Shown here in pieces: positions 10,459 to 18,693 of a stretch of 64,000 nt of DNA. Position numbers and translations under genes: made by a program. Under the pieces are notes generated by a model. It was given only the letters and a program-made list of their open reading frames with translations, made no database searches and had not been told where the DNA came from. Origin of the DNA: Microbacterium sp. 10M-3C3 (GTDB lineage: Bacteria; Actinomycetota; Actinomycetes; Actinomycetales; Microbacteriaceae); NCBI RefSeq assembly GCF_003931875.1, contig NZ_CP034245.1, positions 1 through 64,000 on the forward strand, in the 5' to 3' direction. The stretch's first letter is position 1. Every line of letters begins with the position of its first letter.

Positions 10459-10508
10459 ACATGCGCGCGAAACACGCGACGCCTAGCGTGTCACCCGGAG
10501 GGTGGGCG

Positions 10509-11837
10509 ATGAGCGGTGCGCTGCGGTTCGGGGTCTTCGAGGTGTTCGGGCCGCAGGTGGGCGGCACGGTGAGCTGGCCGCATCCGCTCAGCGACTCGAT
10601 CGAGTTCGCCGACCCGCAGCACTGGGTGCGGCTCGCGCGGCTCATGGATGCGACGGGGTACGACTTCCTCTTCTTCGCCGACGGGTTCGGCTACCCGATC
10701 CTCGGCGACGACATCGCGCCGGCGGCCGTGCGGTCGGGCATCAACTTCTCGGGCTACGACCCGGCCACGCTCCTGCCGCTGCTCATGGCGGCGACCGACC
10801 GGCTCGGGTTCGTGGTGACGGCGACGACCGGCATCGACCACCCCGTGCAGCTCGCGCGCCGATTCTCGACGCTCGACCTCGTCTCGAACGGTCGGATCGG
10901 CTGGAACATCGTCACCGGCGCGTCCCAGAACGCCGTCGCGGAGCTGTTCGGACACGAGGCCCTCATGCCGCACGACGTCCGGTACGCGTTGGCCGACGAG
11001 TTCGTCCGACTCGCCCGCGCGTACTGGGAGGACGCGTGGGACGACGGTGCGCTCGTCGCCGACCGTGCCACCGGCGTCTATGCGGATGCGGCGCGCGTGC
11101 ATCGCACGATGTTCGAGGGTGAGCACTACCGCTCTCGCGGGTACTTCGGTGCGCCGCCGACACCGCAGCGCACCCCCGTGCTGTTCCAAGCCGGCACGTC
11201 GCCGGCCGGCCGCGCGTTCGCCGCGACGCACGCCGAGTGCGTGTTCGTGCAGGCGACGAGTCCGGCCCACACCCGCCGCAACACCGACGACATCCGCGCG
11301 CGTGCGGCCGCCGCGGGGCGCCCCGCGCCCGTCGTCATGGTCGGCCTCACGGCGATCGTCGCGGAGACGATAGAGCGCGGCGAGGAGCTCGCCCGCGAGT
11401 TCGACGCCTTGCAGGACGACGACGTCGTCGCGACGCTCTACGCGGGCAACACCGGCATCGACCTGCGCAGCCTCGACCCCGATCGCACGCTGCACCAGGT
11501 CCTCGAGGCAGGCGGCCCGGTGGGGCAGCTGGGCACCAGCAACATCGAGCGTTTCCTGGGCACGCCCGGCAGCCCCGCACCGACGGTGCGGGAGATCCTC
11601 GACTCGCTCAAGGGCCAAGGCACCCGGGGGTTCCGGCTCGTGGGCGACGCCGCGACGGTCGCCGACGGCGTCGAGCGGCTGGCCGACGAGGCGGGTGTGG
11701 ACGGGTTCCTCCTCGAGCCGGTGTTCGGCACGCGCGACGTCGCGGCGTTCGGCGACGCGGTCCTGCCGATCCTGCGAGAGCGAGGGCGGCTGCCGAGGCG
11801 GGAGGGCGCGACCTTCCGGCATCGCCTGCTCGGCTGA
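10509..11837 (+). CDS. LLM-class flavin-dependent monooxygenase (NtaA/SnaA/DszA type)
   Basis: The 442-residue protein resembles the large luciferase-like monooxygenases that oxidise substrates such as nitrilotriacetate or dibenzothiophene sulfone using reduced FMN from a partner reductase. Typical family segments are WPHPLSD, DFLFFADGFG, LGFVVTATT, the conserved stretch SNGRIGWNIVTGA near residue 130, and FQAGTSPAGRAFAATHAE. The length matches the family. The ATG at 10509 follows GGAGGG (10497-10502) at good spacing; the frame stays open upstream but would run through the tRNA-Ala repeat. A TAGCGT hexamer at 10484-10489 could be its -10 box. No flavin reductase or sulfur-scavenging gene is adjacent, so the substrate cannot be inferred. 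Confidence 0.88.
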   Translation: MSGALRFGVFEVFGPQVGGTVSWPHPLSDSIEFADPQHWVRLARLMDATGYDFLFFADGFGYPILGDDIAPAAVRSGINFSGYDPATLLPLLMAATDRLGFVVTATTGIDHPVQLARRFSTLDLVSNGRIGWNIVTGASQNAVAELFGHEALMPHDVRYALADEFVRLARAYWEDAWDDGALVADRATGVYADAARVHRTMFEGEHYRSRGYFGAPPTPQRTPVLFQAGTSPAGRAFAATHAECVFVQATSPAHTRRNTDDIRARAAAAGRPAPVVMVGLTAIVAETIERGEELAREFDALQDDDVVATLYAGNTGIDLRSLDPDRTLHQVLEAGGPVGQLGTSNIERFLGTPGSPAPTVREILDSLKGQGTRGFRLVGDAATVADGVERLADEAGVDGFLLEPVFGTRDVAAFGDAVLPILRERGRLPRREGATFRHRLLG

Positions 11838-11888
11838 CGCCCGCCGGGTCTCGGCAGCGGCACGCCCGCGCCGCTAGGGTGAGGGTCC

Positions 11889-12311
11889 ATGGACATGCGG
11901 GTCGCGGCCTATGCGGTCATCACGGATGACGACGGCCGTCTGCTGCTCGCCCACTGGAACGAAGGGCGCCACGCCGCGTGGACCCTGCCCGGCGGCGGAC
12001 TCGAGGCCGGCGAAGATCCGGAGCACGCCGCGCGGCGCGAGGTGCGGGAGGAGACCGGCTATCGGGTCGCCCTCGATGCGCTCCTCGGAATCCACTCCCG
12101 CGTCATCCCCGCCGCCGACCGCATCAGCGGCGACGCGAGTCCGCTCCACACGCTGCGCATCGTCTATCGCGCGCACACCACGGGCGGACGGCTTCGCAAC
12201 GAGGTCGACGGCTCGACCGACCGCGCCGAGTGGTTCACGCTCGACGACGTGCAGCGCCTGCAGCGCGTCAAGCTCGTCGACATCGCGCTGCGGATGGCGG
12301 ACCTGCGCTAA
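11889..12311 (+). CDS. Nudix hydrolase
   Basis: This 140-residue protein has a complete Nudix box at residues 36-58 (G-x5-E-x7-REVREETGY), the metal-binding motif of enzymes that cleave nucleoside diphosphates linked to another moiety. The flanking WTLPGGGLEAGE is typical of MutT-like members. The substrate is not predictable from sequence. A TAGGGT -10 hexamer at 11875-11880 lies 8 bases before the ATG, so the transcript may be leaderless. It converges with the deacylase gene: the two stop codons overlap within 12308-12311. Confidence 0.9.
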   Translation: MDMRVAAYAVITDDDGRLLLAHWNEGRHAAWTLPGGGLEAGEDPEHAARREVREETGYRVALDALLGIHSRVIPAADRISGDASPLHTLRIVYRAHTTGGRLRNEVDGSTDRAEWFTLDDVQRLQRVKLVDIALRMADLR

Positions 12312-12787
12312 GCGGGCGCTTCCATCGTGATGTCGGCGACCGTCGCGTCGTACGCGGCGATGAGCGCGTCGGCGTCGACGAACAGGCTGTACCCGTGTGC
12401 TCCGGCGCCGAGCGCGACGCGCTGGCCGACGATCCGCTCGTCCGCGAACACCGGCCAGTCGGTCGCGCTGCCGATCGGCACGATCGTGCCGCGCTCGTAG
12501 CCGGTCGCCTCGAGCGCCCGCTGCGGGTCGGGGAGCTGCAGCTTGTTGACGCCGACGACGGCCCGCAGCTTCGGCCACGAGATCGCGCGGTCACCGGGCA
12601 CGAGGGCGAACAGATACGTATCGTCGGAGCGTTTCACCACGAGCGTCTTGACGATGCCCGACGGATGCAGCCCCAAGAGCGCGGCCGCCTCGGCGAGGGT
12701 GTGCGCGGCCGGGCGCGCCACGATCTCGACGTCGAGCCCGCGCGCGGCGGCGGCGGCTCGGACGCGTTCGGTGGGGTCTTCGCTCAC
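12308..12787 (-). CDS. YbaK/EbsC-family aminoacyl-tRNA deacylase
   Basis: The 159-residue protein matches the YbaK/EbsC (ProX-like) fold, which hydrolyses mischarged aminoacyl-tRNAs in trans. Diagnostic segments are AAHTLAEAAALLG, the conserved lysine region GIVKTLVVK, the PGDRAISWPKL turn and GTIVPIGSATDWPVFADE. The start is GTG at 12787, which overlaps the stop of the upstream membrane-protein gene as GTGA. Its amino-acid specificity is unknown. The end overlaps the convergent Nudix gene by 4 bases. Confidence 0.88.
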   Translation of the reverse strand: MSEDPTERVRAAAAARGLDVEIVARPAAHTLAEAAALLGLHPSGIVKTLVVKRSDDTYLFALVPGDRAISWPKLRAVVGVNKLQLPDPQRALEATGYERGTIVPIGSATDWPVFADERIVGQRVALGAGAHGYSLFVDADALIAAYDATVADITMEAPA

Positions 12788-13356
12788 GCGTCGGGAGCGC
12801 GCAGCGGGTCGTCCGCGACCCACAGCTCGTCGTCGGCGCGCAGCGTCTGCCAAGCGGCGTAGACGACGCCGGCTGCCGCGGCGATGCCGAGGAGGATCGC
12901 GATGACGCCGCCGGCGCCGATCCCCGAGCGCTGCGGCTCGAGCTTCTTCGCGAGCTTCTTGGTCGCCTGCTTGCCGTACTTGTCGGCCTTCTTGGCGTAC
13001 TTCTTGGTGTCCAGCTCGAAGCCGCGGCCCTTCGCCAGGCGCGCGCGGGTGTCGTTCGCCGCATCCCACACCGACATGGCTCCGCCCACGAGCGCGCCCG
13101 CGGTGGGGACGACCTTGTCGCTGAGCACGTGGCGCGAGTACTTCACGCTCTTGTCCACGTACGGGGCCGCGTAGCGGTCGTATGAGTCCTTGACCGCGGG
13201 CACGACCTGCTCGCGGCTGTAGTTGCCGACGGCGCGGCCGGCTTCGCGGGCGACGTCGGCACCCTCACCGAGGAGCACCTGCTGCGACTCCCACACCTTC
13301 GCGGCGTGCTTGCGGAGCTTGCGCAGCTCCTTCTTGCTCTTGCGGCTGAGGCTCAC
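12784..13356 (-). CDS. Lys/Ala-rich hypothetical protein with C-terminal membrane anchor
   Basis: I do not recognise a named family. The 190-residue protein has a strongly basic N-terminus (SLSRKSKKELRKLRKHAAK) and a middle region rich in Tyr, Lys and Asp (SYDRYAAPYVDKSVKYSRHV). A Lys/Ala tract (KKYAKKADKYGKQATKKLAKKLE) is followed by one hydrophobic segment (GVIAILLGIAAAAGVVYAAW) and an acidic tail. The likely topology is a large cytoplasmic basic domain anchored near its C-terminus. GTG at 13356 is chosen because GGAGG lies 8 bases upstream; an in-frame start at 13395 would add 13 residues. Its stop overlaps the deacylase start, so the two form an operon. Confidence 0.7.
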   Translation of the reverse strand: MSLSRKSKKELRKLRKHAAKVWESQQVLLGEGADVAREAGRAVGNYSREQVVPAVKDSYDRYAAPYVDKSVKYSRHVLSDKVVPTAGALVGGAMSVWDAANDTRARLAKGRGFELDTKKYAKKADKYGKQATKKLAKKLEPQRSGIGAGGVIAILLGIAAAAGVVYAAWQTLRADDELWVADDPLRAPDA

Positions 13357-13457
13357 GGTCTTGCCCTCCCGGTCGATGGGATGTCCTGCGCCCATCTTGC
13401 CAGACCGACCCTCAGCGCACCCGAGGGGCTTGCAGATAACTCTGCGAGAATGTACCC

Positions 13458-14015
13458 ATGCCTTCTCCCTCCGCGGTCGCGACCATCCACACCAATCACG
13501 GCGACATCGTCGTCAATCTCTTCGGCGACCAGGCGCCGCGCACGGTGCAGAACTTCATCGGTCTCGCCGACGGCTCGCAGGCCTGGACCCACCCCGCGAC
13601 CGGTCAGCCCGGCGAGGGCCCGCTCTACACCGACGTGATCTTCCACCGCATCATCCCGGGCTTCATGATCCAGGGCGGCGACCCGCTCGGCCAGGGCGTG
13701 GGCGGTCCCGGCTACACGTTCAACGACGAGATCAGCCCCGAGCTCGACTTCCAGACCCCGTACAAGCTCGCCATGGCCAACGCGGGTCTGCGCCGCAACG
13801 CCCTGACCGGCAAGGCCGAGGGCACCAACGGCTCGCAGTTCTTCATCACGACCGACCCGACCCCGTGGCTGCAGGGCAAGCACACGATCTTCGGCGAGGT
13901 CGCGGATGACGCGTCCAAGGCCGTCGTCGACGCGATCGCCGCCGTCCCCACCGCCGCCGGCGATCGTCCGATCGAGCCCGTCCTCATCAGCTCGATCGAC
14001 GTCACCGCGCTCTGA
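13458..14015 (+). CDS. Cyclophilin-type peptidyl-prolyl cis-trans isomerase
   Basis: This 185-residue cytoplasmic cyclophilin catalyses proline isomerisation during folding. Core motifs are present: NFIGLADG, FHRIIPGFMIQGGDPLGQGVGGPGY, the substrate-pocket stretch MANAG, NGSQFFITTDPTPWLQGKHTIFGEV and the closing ISSIDV. There is no signal peptide. A cyclophilin just before a rhomboid and crgA is a standard actinobacterial arrangement. Confidence 0.93.
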   Translation: MPSPSAVATIHTNHGDIVVNLFGDQAPRTVQNFIGLADGSQAWTHPATGQPGEGPLYTDVIFHRIIPGFMIQGGDPLGQGVGGPGYTFNDEISPELDFQTPYKLAMANAGLRRNALTGKAEGTNGSQFFITTDPTPWLQGKHTIFGEVADDASKAVVDAIAAVPTAAGDRPIEPVLISSIDVTAL

Positions 14016-14055
14016 CGCCTCGCCGCGCGATCATCCGCCGACCTGGGGACCCGGA

Positions 14056-14988
14056 GTGACCACCGACGAGTTCCAGCGCAACAGCGACAACTTCTGCTAC
14101 CGGCATCCCGACCGGCAGAGCTTCGTGCTGTGCCAGCGGTGCCTGCGGACGATCTGTCCCGAGTGCCAGACCCCCGCCGCGGTCGGGGTGATCTGTCCGG
14201 AGTGTCTCGCGGAGCAGCGCGCGCAGCGCACGCCCGCGCAGAAGAAGGCCGAGCGCCGGTGGTCGCGCGCGTCGACGCCCATGGCCGCTGTCGGCTCCGG
14301 CCGGCCGGTCGTGACGCTCGTGATCATCGCGGTGACGGCGCTCGTCTTCGTCGTGACCCTCATCCCGGGTGTCGGCACTTCCGTCGACAACGCACTGTCC
14401 TTCTACGCCCCGGCGCTGTATCCACAGATCACGGGCGTCTTCCAGCCGTGGCGGCTCGTGACGGTCACGCTCGTGCACAGCGGGTTCTGGCACATCGGCC
14501 TCAACATGCTCGCCCTGTGGTTCATGGGCCGCAGCCTCGAGCCACTCCTCGGTCGCTCGAGATTCCTCGTGCTCTACCTCCTGAGCGCGGTCGGCGGCTC
14601 GGTGGCGGTGGCGCTGCTGGCGCCGAACGTGCCGGTCGTCGGCGCGTCGGGCGCCATCTTCGGCCTCTTCGGCGCACTGCTCGTGATCGGACGGCATCTC
14701 GGGGCGAACATCCGCGTCATCGCGATCCTGATCGCGATCAACTTCGCGCTGCCGTTCGTGCTCGCACTCGTGTCGGCGATCGGCACCGGCTCGTTCGCGG
14801 GTGCGCTGCAGGCGATCCAGATCTCGTGGCAGTCGCACCTCGGCGGCCTCATTGCCGGCGCGGCGATCGGCTTCATCTATGCCCGCACGCGGCGTCGCAC
14901 GCAGCGACCGCTGCAGATCGGACTGCTGGTGGGCTTCGGCGCCCTCATGGTGACGCTGCTGGCGCTGCCGCCCGTGATCTACGGCTGA
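14056..14988 (+). CDS. Rhomboid intramembrane serine protease with N-terminal zinc-binding module
   Basis: The 310-residue protein joins a cysteine-rich N-terminus to a rhomboid domain. Cysteines at 14, 26, 29, 34, 37, 47 and 50, plus histidine 17, form a B-box-like zinc site. The rhomboid part (about 85-280) has the conserved WRLVTVTLVHSGFWHIGLNM region, the catalytic serine in GASGAIFG (Ser198) and the catalytic histidine in SHLGGLIAG (His261). It should cleave transmembrane substrates, none of which can be named. GTG at 14056 is chosen after GGGGA (14045-14049). Confidence 0.9.
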   Translation: MTTDEFQRNSDNFCYRHPDRQSFVLCQRCLRTICPECQTPAAVGVICPECLAEQRAQRTPAQKKAERRWSRASTPMAAVGSGRPVVTLVIIAVTALVFVVTLIPGVGTSVDNALSFYAPALYPQITGVFQPWRLVTVTLVHSGFWHIGLNMLALWFMGRSLEPLLGRSRFLVLYLLSAVGGSVAVALLAPNVPVVGASGAIFGLFGALLVIGRHLGANIRVIAILIAINFALPFVLALVSAIGTGSFAGALQAIQISWQSHLGGLIAGAAIGFIYARTRRRTQRPLQIGLLVGFGALMVTLLALPPVIYG

Positions 14989-14997
14989 GAGCCGGAG

Positions 14998-15026
14998 TTA
15001 TCCACAGTTCCATCCACACGTGTGGA
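14998..15026. promoter_or_regulatory. DnaA box plus 14-bp palindrome between convergent genes
   Basis: A perfect DnaA box TTATCCACA lies at 14998-15006, followed 6 bases later by the perfect palindrome TCCACACGTGTGGA (15013-15026). The site lies between the ends of the rhomboid and crgA genes, about 13 kb from oriC. The palindrome halves each resemble the TGTGGA end of a DnaA box. Confidence 0.6.
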
Positions 15027-15044
15027 GGAATGACACCGGTGTAA

Positions 15045-15284
15045 TTATCGCCAGCGGATGGTCATCAGGAACCCGATGAACGCGATGCCGAAACCGATGA
15101 CGAGGTTCCACGCGCCGATGCCCGGGATCGGGAACTGCATGCTGCTCAGGTAGAAGACGAGCACCCATGCCAGACCGACCAGCATCAGGCCGATCATCAC
15201 GGGGAGGAACCATGCCGGGTTGGGCGCGGATTCCCGATCGCCGCGCGCGGCGATCGGGTCGTCGCCGTTGCTCGTTCGTGCCAT
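15045..15284 (-). CDS. crgA: Cell division protein CrgA
   Basis: The 79-residue protein has a short polar N-terminus and two membrane segments (about 25-46 and 54-75), with the family's NPAWFLPVMIGLMLVGLAWV start of helix 1. CrgA is an actinobacterial divisome protein that interacts with FtsZ and septal PBPs and coordinates septation. A minus-strand TAGACT -10 hexamer (15292-15297) lies 7 bases from the ATG, so the transcript is probably leaderless. Its neighbours, a class E sortase and the pknA/pknB cluster, are the canonical crgA setting. Confidence 0.92.
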   Translation of the reverse strand: MARTSNGDDPIAARGDRESAPNPAWFLPVMIGLMLVGLAWVLVFYLSSMQFPIPGIGAWNLVIGFGIAFIGFLMTIRWR

Positions 15285-15338
15285 GCCCGACAGTCTAACT
15301 GGCAGCCCGCGCATACCTCCGAGCCGTAGGATCGCACC

Positions 15339-16139
15339 GTGCACACCACCGCGGCACCACCTTCCCGGCGCGCGCAGCGCGCGCGTCCGCGTCGTCGTGT
15401 CTCGGTGATCGGCGTCATCGGCGAGCTGCTGATCACGGTCGGCGTCGTCGTGCTGCTCTACGTCGCGTGGCAGATGTGGATCGGCGACCTCATCTACGCC
15501 GCGGAGAAGAACCAGGTCGGCGCCGAGCTGTCCCAGGAGTGGCAGCAGCAGGCGGCCGCGTCGACGCCGGATGCGGCGAGCCCCACGCCCTCGGCATCGG
15601 CGCCCGCCGACGCGGCAGCTCCGATCGTCGTCGAGCCGCCCGTGCTGCCGCAGCCGGCCGACGCCGAGACGTTCGGCGTCATGTGGATCCCGCGTTTCGG
15701 ACCCGACTACCACGTGCCGATCGCCGGTGGTGTCTCCCGCCCGCGCACGCTCGACCCGATCGGGATCGGACACTATCCGGATACGGCGATGCCCGGCCAG
15801 GTCGGGAACTTCGCGCTCGCCGCGCATCGCACGACGTTCGGCAAGCCCTTCAACCGCATCGCCGACCTGCACGTGGGCGACGCGATCGTGGTCGAGACGC
15901 AGGAAGGCTGGTACACGTACCGGTTCCGCACGCTCGAGTACGTCACGCCCGACTCGGTGGACGTGCTGCTCGACGTGCCCCGCAAGCCCGACGTCCCGGC
16001 CGGAGGCCGCTACATCACCATGACCAGCTGCAGCCCCATGTACGCGATGACCGAGCGGATCGTCGCGTACGGACTTTTCGAGTCGTTCACGCCGCGCGCC
16101 GACGGGCCGCCGGCCTCGCTCACGACGGCGGTGTCGTGA
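15339..16139 (+). CDS. Class E sortase
   Basis: This 266-residue membrane-anchored transpeptidase attaches proteins to peptidoglycan. A basic N-terminus precedes one membrane helix (about 22-44), a Pro/Ala-rich linker and the sortase beta-barrel. The catalytic residues are His163 (ALAAHRTTFGKP), Cys231 (MTSCSPMYAM) and Arg240. Class E enzymes usually recognise LAxTG-type signals; no substrate gene lies in this window. The start is GTG, with TAGGAT (15327-15332) 6 bases upstream, suggesting a leaderless mRNA. The stop overlaps the next small gene (TGATG). Confidence 0.92.
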   Translation: MHTTAAPPSRRAQRARPRRRVSVIGVIGELLITVGVVVLLYVAWQMWIGDLIYAAEKNQVGAELSQEWQQQAAASTPDAASPTPSASAPADAAAPIVVEPPVLPQPADAETFGVMWIPRFGPDYHVPIAGGVSRPRTLDPIGIGHYPDTAMPGQVGNFALAAHRTTFGKPFNRIADLHVGDAIVVETQEGWYTYRFRTLEYVTPDSVDVLLDVPRKPDVPAGGRYITMTSCSPMYAMTERIVAYGLFESFTPRADGPPASLTTAVS

Positions 16140-16294
16140 TGTACGGCGCGCTGTGGCGAGTGCTTCCCGGCCCGTGGTGGGTACGGCTGCTGATCGTGCT
16201 CGCGATCGTCGCGGCCGTCGTCTACGCCCTGTTCACGTGGGTCTTCCCGTGGGTGAGCCAGTACGTCAACCCGCAGGAGGTCACGGTCGAGTGA
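16139..16294 (+). CDS. Small single-pass membrane protein, 51 residues
   Basis: This short gene starts on the sortase stop (TGATG) and ends overlapping the pabA start (GTGA). The product has a Trp-rich N-terminus (MYGALWRVLPGPWWVRLL), one hydrophobic helix (about 17-41) and a short polar tail. I recall similar small proteins between sortase and pabA in related actinobacteria, but know no function. Tight coupling on both sides and the clear helix argue for a real gene. Confidence 0.75.
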   Translation: MYGALWRVLPGPWWVRLLIVLAIVAAVVYALFTWVFPWVSQYVNPQEVTVE

Positions 16295-16935
16295 CCGGAT
16301 TCGGCGTCCTCGTCGTGGACAACCACGACAGCTTCGTGCACACCCTCGCCGGCTACGTGCGGCAGCTCGGCGCCGACGTGACGGTCGTCGAGGCCGATGC
16401 GCTCGCCGCCGACGAGGTGCCCGCGCTCGTGCGCGCCGTCGACGCCGTGCTGGTCTCGCCCGGACCCGGCGACCCGGAGCACGCGGGGGCGTCGATCGAC
16501 GTCGTGCGAGCGGCGGCGGATGCGGCGACACCGCTCCTCGGCGTGTGCCTGGGGCATCAGGCGCTCGGCGTGGCCTTCGGCGCGACGGTCGCGCACGCAC
16601 CCGAGCTCATGCATGGGCTCACCTCCGTCGTGCGACACGACGGGGAGGGCGTCTTCCGCGGCCTGCCGTCGCCCTTCGCCGCGACGCGCTACCACTCGCT
16701 CGCGATCGTCCCCGAGACGCTCCCCCGTGAGCTCGAGGTGACGGCGGTCACCGATTCGGGGGTCATCATGGGCGTCGCCCACCGCGCGCTCCCCCTCGTG
16801 GGCGTGCAGTTCCACCCGGAGAGCGCGCTGACCGAGGGCGGGCACCGGCTCCTCGGCAACTGGCTCGCGCGCGCGGGGCTCCCCGGCGCCGACGCGCGCG
16901 GCGCCGCGCTGCATCCGCTCGCTCCCGGCGCGTGA
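16291..16935 (+). CDS. pabA: Class I glutamine amidotransferase (anthranilate / aminodeoxychorismate synthase component II)
   Basis: The 214-residue protein is a triad-type glutaminase that supplies ammonia to a chorismate-using partner. The triad is Cys86 (LLGVCLGHQ), His175 and Glu177 (GVQFHPESALTE), with the N-terminal DNHDSFVHTL motif typical of PabA/TrpG. No component I gene is adjacent, so folate (PabA) and tryptophan (TrpG) roles cannot be separated from sequence. The location beside pknB is where actinobacterial pabA usually lies. It starts at GTG, overlapping the small membrane gene, and converges on pknB with an 18-base gap. Confidence 0.88.
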   Translation: MTGFGVLVVDNHDSFVHTLAGYVRQLGADVTVVEADALAADEVPALVRAVDAVLVSPGPGDPEHAGASIDVVRAAADAATPLLGVCLGHQALGVAFGATVAHAPELMHGLTSVVRHDGEGVFRGLPSPFAATRYHSLAIVPETLPRELEVTAVTDSGVIMGVAHRALPLVGVQFHPESALTEGGHRLLGNWLARAGLPGADARGAALHPLAPGA

Positions 16936-16953
16936 GCGGGAGCTCTCGGCGCG

Positions 16954-18651
16954 TCAGCCCGTGCAGGTGGTGAGGACGATCTCCGACCGGATCGGCACCT
17001 CGCCCGGCGGCAGTGACTGGCGCGCCACGGTGGGTGTCGGTGCCTTCGGGCACGACGGGTCCTCCTCGGTGCGCACGGTCAGTCCGATCTCGGGCGACTG
17101 CAGCTCGCGTGTCGCGGCGTCGATCGTGTAGCCGGTGTAGTCGACGATCACGACGCGGCCGGTCGCGACGACGAGGTTCACCGCGGTGCCCTTCGGCACC
17201 GACGCTCCGGAGGCCTGATCGCTCTCGAGCACCGTGCCCGCCGCGGAGGTGGGGTCGTTCTGCTGCCGGATCGCGCCCTCCGTCAGTCCGGCGGCGGTGA
17301 TCGCCTCGCGCGCCGCGTCCACGGAGAGGCCCACGAGCGTGGGAACGGTCGAGGTCTCGACGCCGCGCGAGACGTACACGGTGATCTCCTCGCCGGTGGC
17401 GACGGAGACCCCGGCGGCCGGGTCGGTACGGATGACGTTGCCCGCCGCGACGGTGCTGCTCGTCTCCTCCTCGCGCACGGGAGTGAGGTCCTGCGCGGTG
17501 AGCAGCTCCTCCGCGCGCTCCCACGCGACATCCGACACGTCGGGCACGACGCGGGCGTTACCGGGAACCTGGTCGCGCGGCTGGATCGTCACGACCCAGA
17601 ACAGCACCGACACCAGCAGCACCGCGATGAAAGCGACACCCGCCCAGATCCACGCCACGGGCGGCCCCGACTGCGTGCGGCGCATGGTCGTATCGGTGCT
17701 CAGCTGCCGCAGCGACCGCGCGGTCTCGGCCGCGTGCCGCGGGTTCGGCCCGTACAGCTCGCTCGTGAGGGCGCCCAGCTGCTTCTTGCTCGGCTGTCGC
17801 CCCTCGACGGCGCCGTCGAGCGCGGCGCGGAAGGTCGCCGCATCCGGGAACCGCTGGAAGGGATCCTTCGCGAGGGCGCGCAGCACGACCGCGTCCATGG
17901 CGCGCGGGGTGGTCTCCTCGAGCTCCGACGGCGGGAGGGGCGCTTCGCTCACGTGCTGGTACGCCACCGCGACGGGCGATTCGCCACGGAACGGCGGCCG
18001 CCCGGTGAGCAGTTCGTACAGGACGACGCCGGTGGAGTACAGGTCGGCGCGCGCGTCGACCGGCTCGCCCTTGGCCTGCTCGGGCGAGAAGTACGCGGCC
18101 GTGCCGAGGATCGTCGTCGTCTCGGCCACGGTGGAGGAGGAGTCGGACACCGCGCGGGCGATGCCGAAGTCCATGACCTTCACGCCGCCGTCGGGGAGCA
18201 CCATGACGTTGCCGGGCTTGATGTCGCGGTGCACCACGCCGGCCCGGTGGGAGAACTCGAGCGCCTCGAGGATGCCGTCGACGTAGCGTCGCGCGTCGTC
18301 GACCGGCACCGGGCCCGCCGCGATGACGTCCTTCAGCAGCCGCCCGTCGACGAGTTCCATGACGATGTACGGCACCGACCGCGTCGATCCGTCGGCCGCG
18401 GACTCGGTGTCTTCACCGGCGTCGAACACACGCACGATCGACGGGTGCGTCATGCGCGAGGCCGACTGGGCCTCGAGGCGGAAGCGCGTGCGGAACGCCG
18501 CATCCTCGGCCAGCTCGCGGGAGAGGATCTTGATCGCCACCTCGCGCTCGAGCATCGTGTCGAACCCGCGGTAGACGCTCGCCATCCCGCCCTTGCCGAT
18601 GAGCTCACCGATGCGGTAACGCCCGGACAGCATGCGCGTCTCGGTCGTCAC
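16954..18651 (-). CDS. pknB: Serine/threonine protein kinase PknB with PASTA repeats
   Basis: The 565-residue kinase has an intracellular catalytic domain (1-275): glycine loop IGKGGMASV, Lys41 in VAIK, HRDIKPGN at 141-148, DFG at 161, and a Ser/Thr-rich activation loop SSSTVAETTTILGT. A juxtamembrane linker precedes one transmembrane helix (about 339-360). Three extracellular PASTA-like segments follow (about 370-560) and bind muropeptide fragments in relatives. It regulates growth and cell-wall synthesis. Unlike the genes before it, it does not overlap its upstream neighbour: a minus-strand TAGGCT hexamer at 18684-18689 suggests a promoter of its own. The protein ends with Cys-containing ...VLTTCTG. 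Confidence 0.96.
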   Translation of the reverse strand: MTTETRMLSGRYRIGELIGKGGMASVYRGFDTMLEREVAIKILSRELAEDAAFRTRFRLEAQSASRMTHPSIVRVFDAGEDTESAADGSTRSVPYIVMELVDGRLLKDVIAAGPVPVDDARRYVDGILEALEFSHRAGVVHRDIKPGNVMVLPDGGVKVMDFGIARAVSDSSSTVAETTTILGTAAYFSPEQAKGEPVDARADLYSTGVVLYELLTGRPPFRGESPVAVAYQHVSEAPLPPSELEETTPRAMDAVVLRALAKDPFQRFPDAATFRAALDGAVEGRQPSKKQLGALTSELYGPNPRHAAETARSLRQLSTDTTMRRTQSGPPVAWIWAGVAFIAVLLVSVLFWVVTIQPRDQVPGNARVVPDVSDVAWERAEELLTAQDLTPVREEETSSTVAAGNVIRTDPAAGVSVATGEEITVYVSRGVETSTVPTLVGLSVDAAREAITAAGLTEGAIRQQNDPTSAAGTVLESDQASGASVPKGTAVNLVVATGRVVIVDYTGYTIDAATRELQSPEIGLTVRTEEDPSCPKAPTPTVARQSLPPGEVPIRSEIVLTTCTG

Positions 18652-18693
18652 GGAGCACTCCCAGCGTGGTGGATCAAAAGCACAGCCTAACCG

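Noticed and set aside
10239..10508. N-terminal extension of the LLM oxidoreductase
   Set aside because: It would be translated through tRNA-Ala and its terminator. The ATG at 10509 has a good ribosome-binding site and starts the family homology.
15013..15026. Terminator between rhomboid and crgA
   Set aside because: The palindrome has no loop and would form a weak stem; a protein-binding site is more likely.
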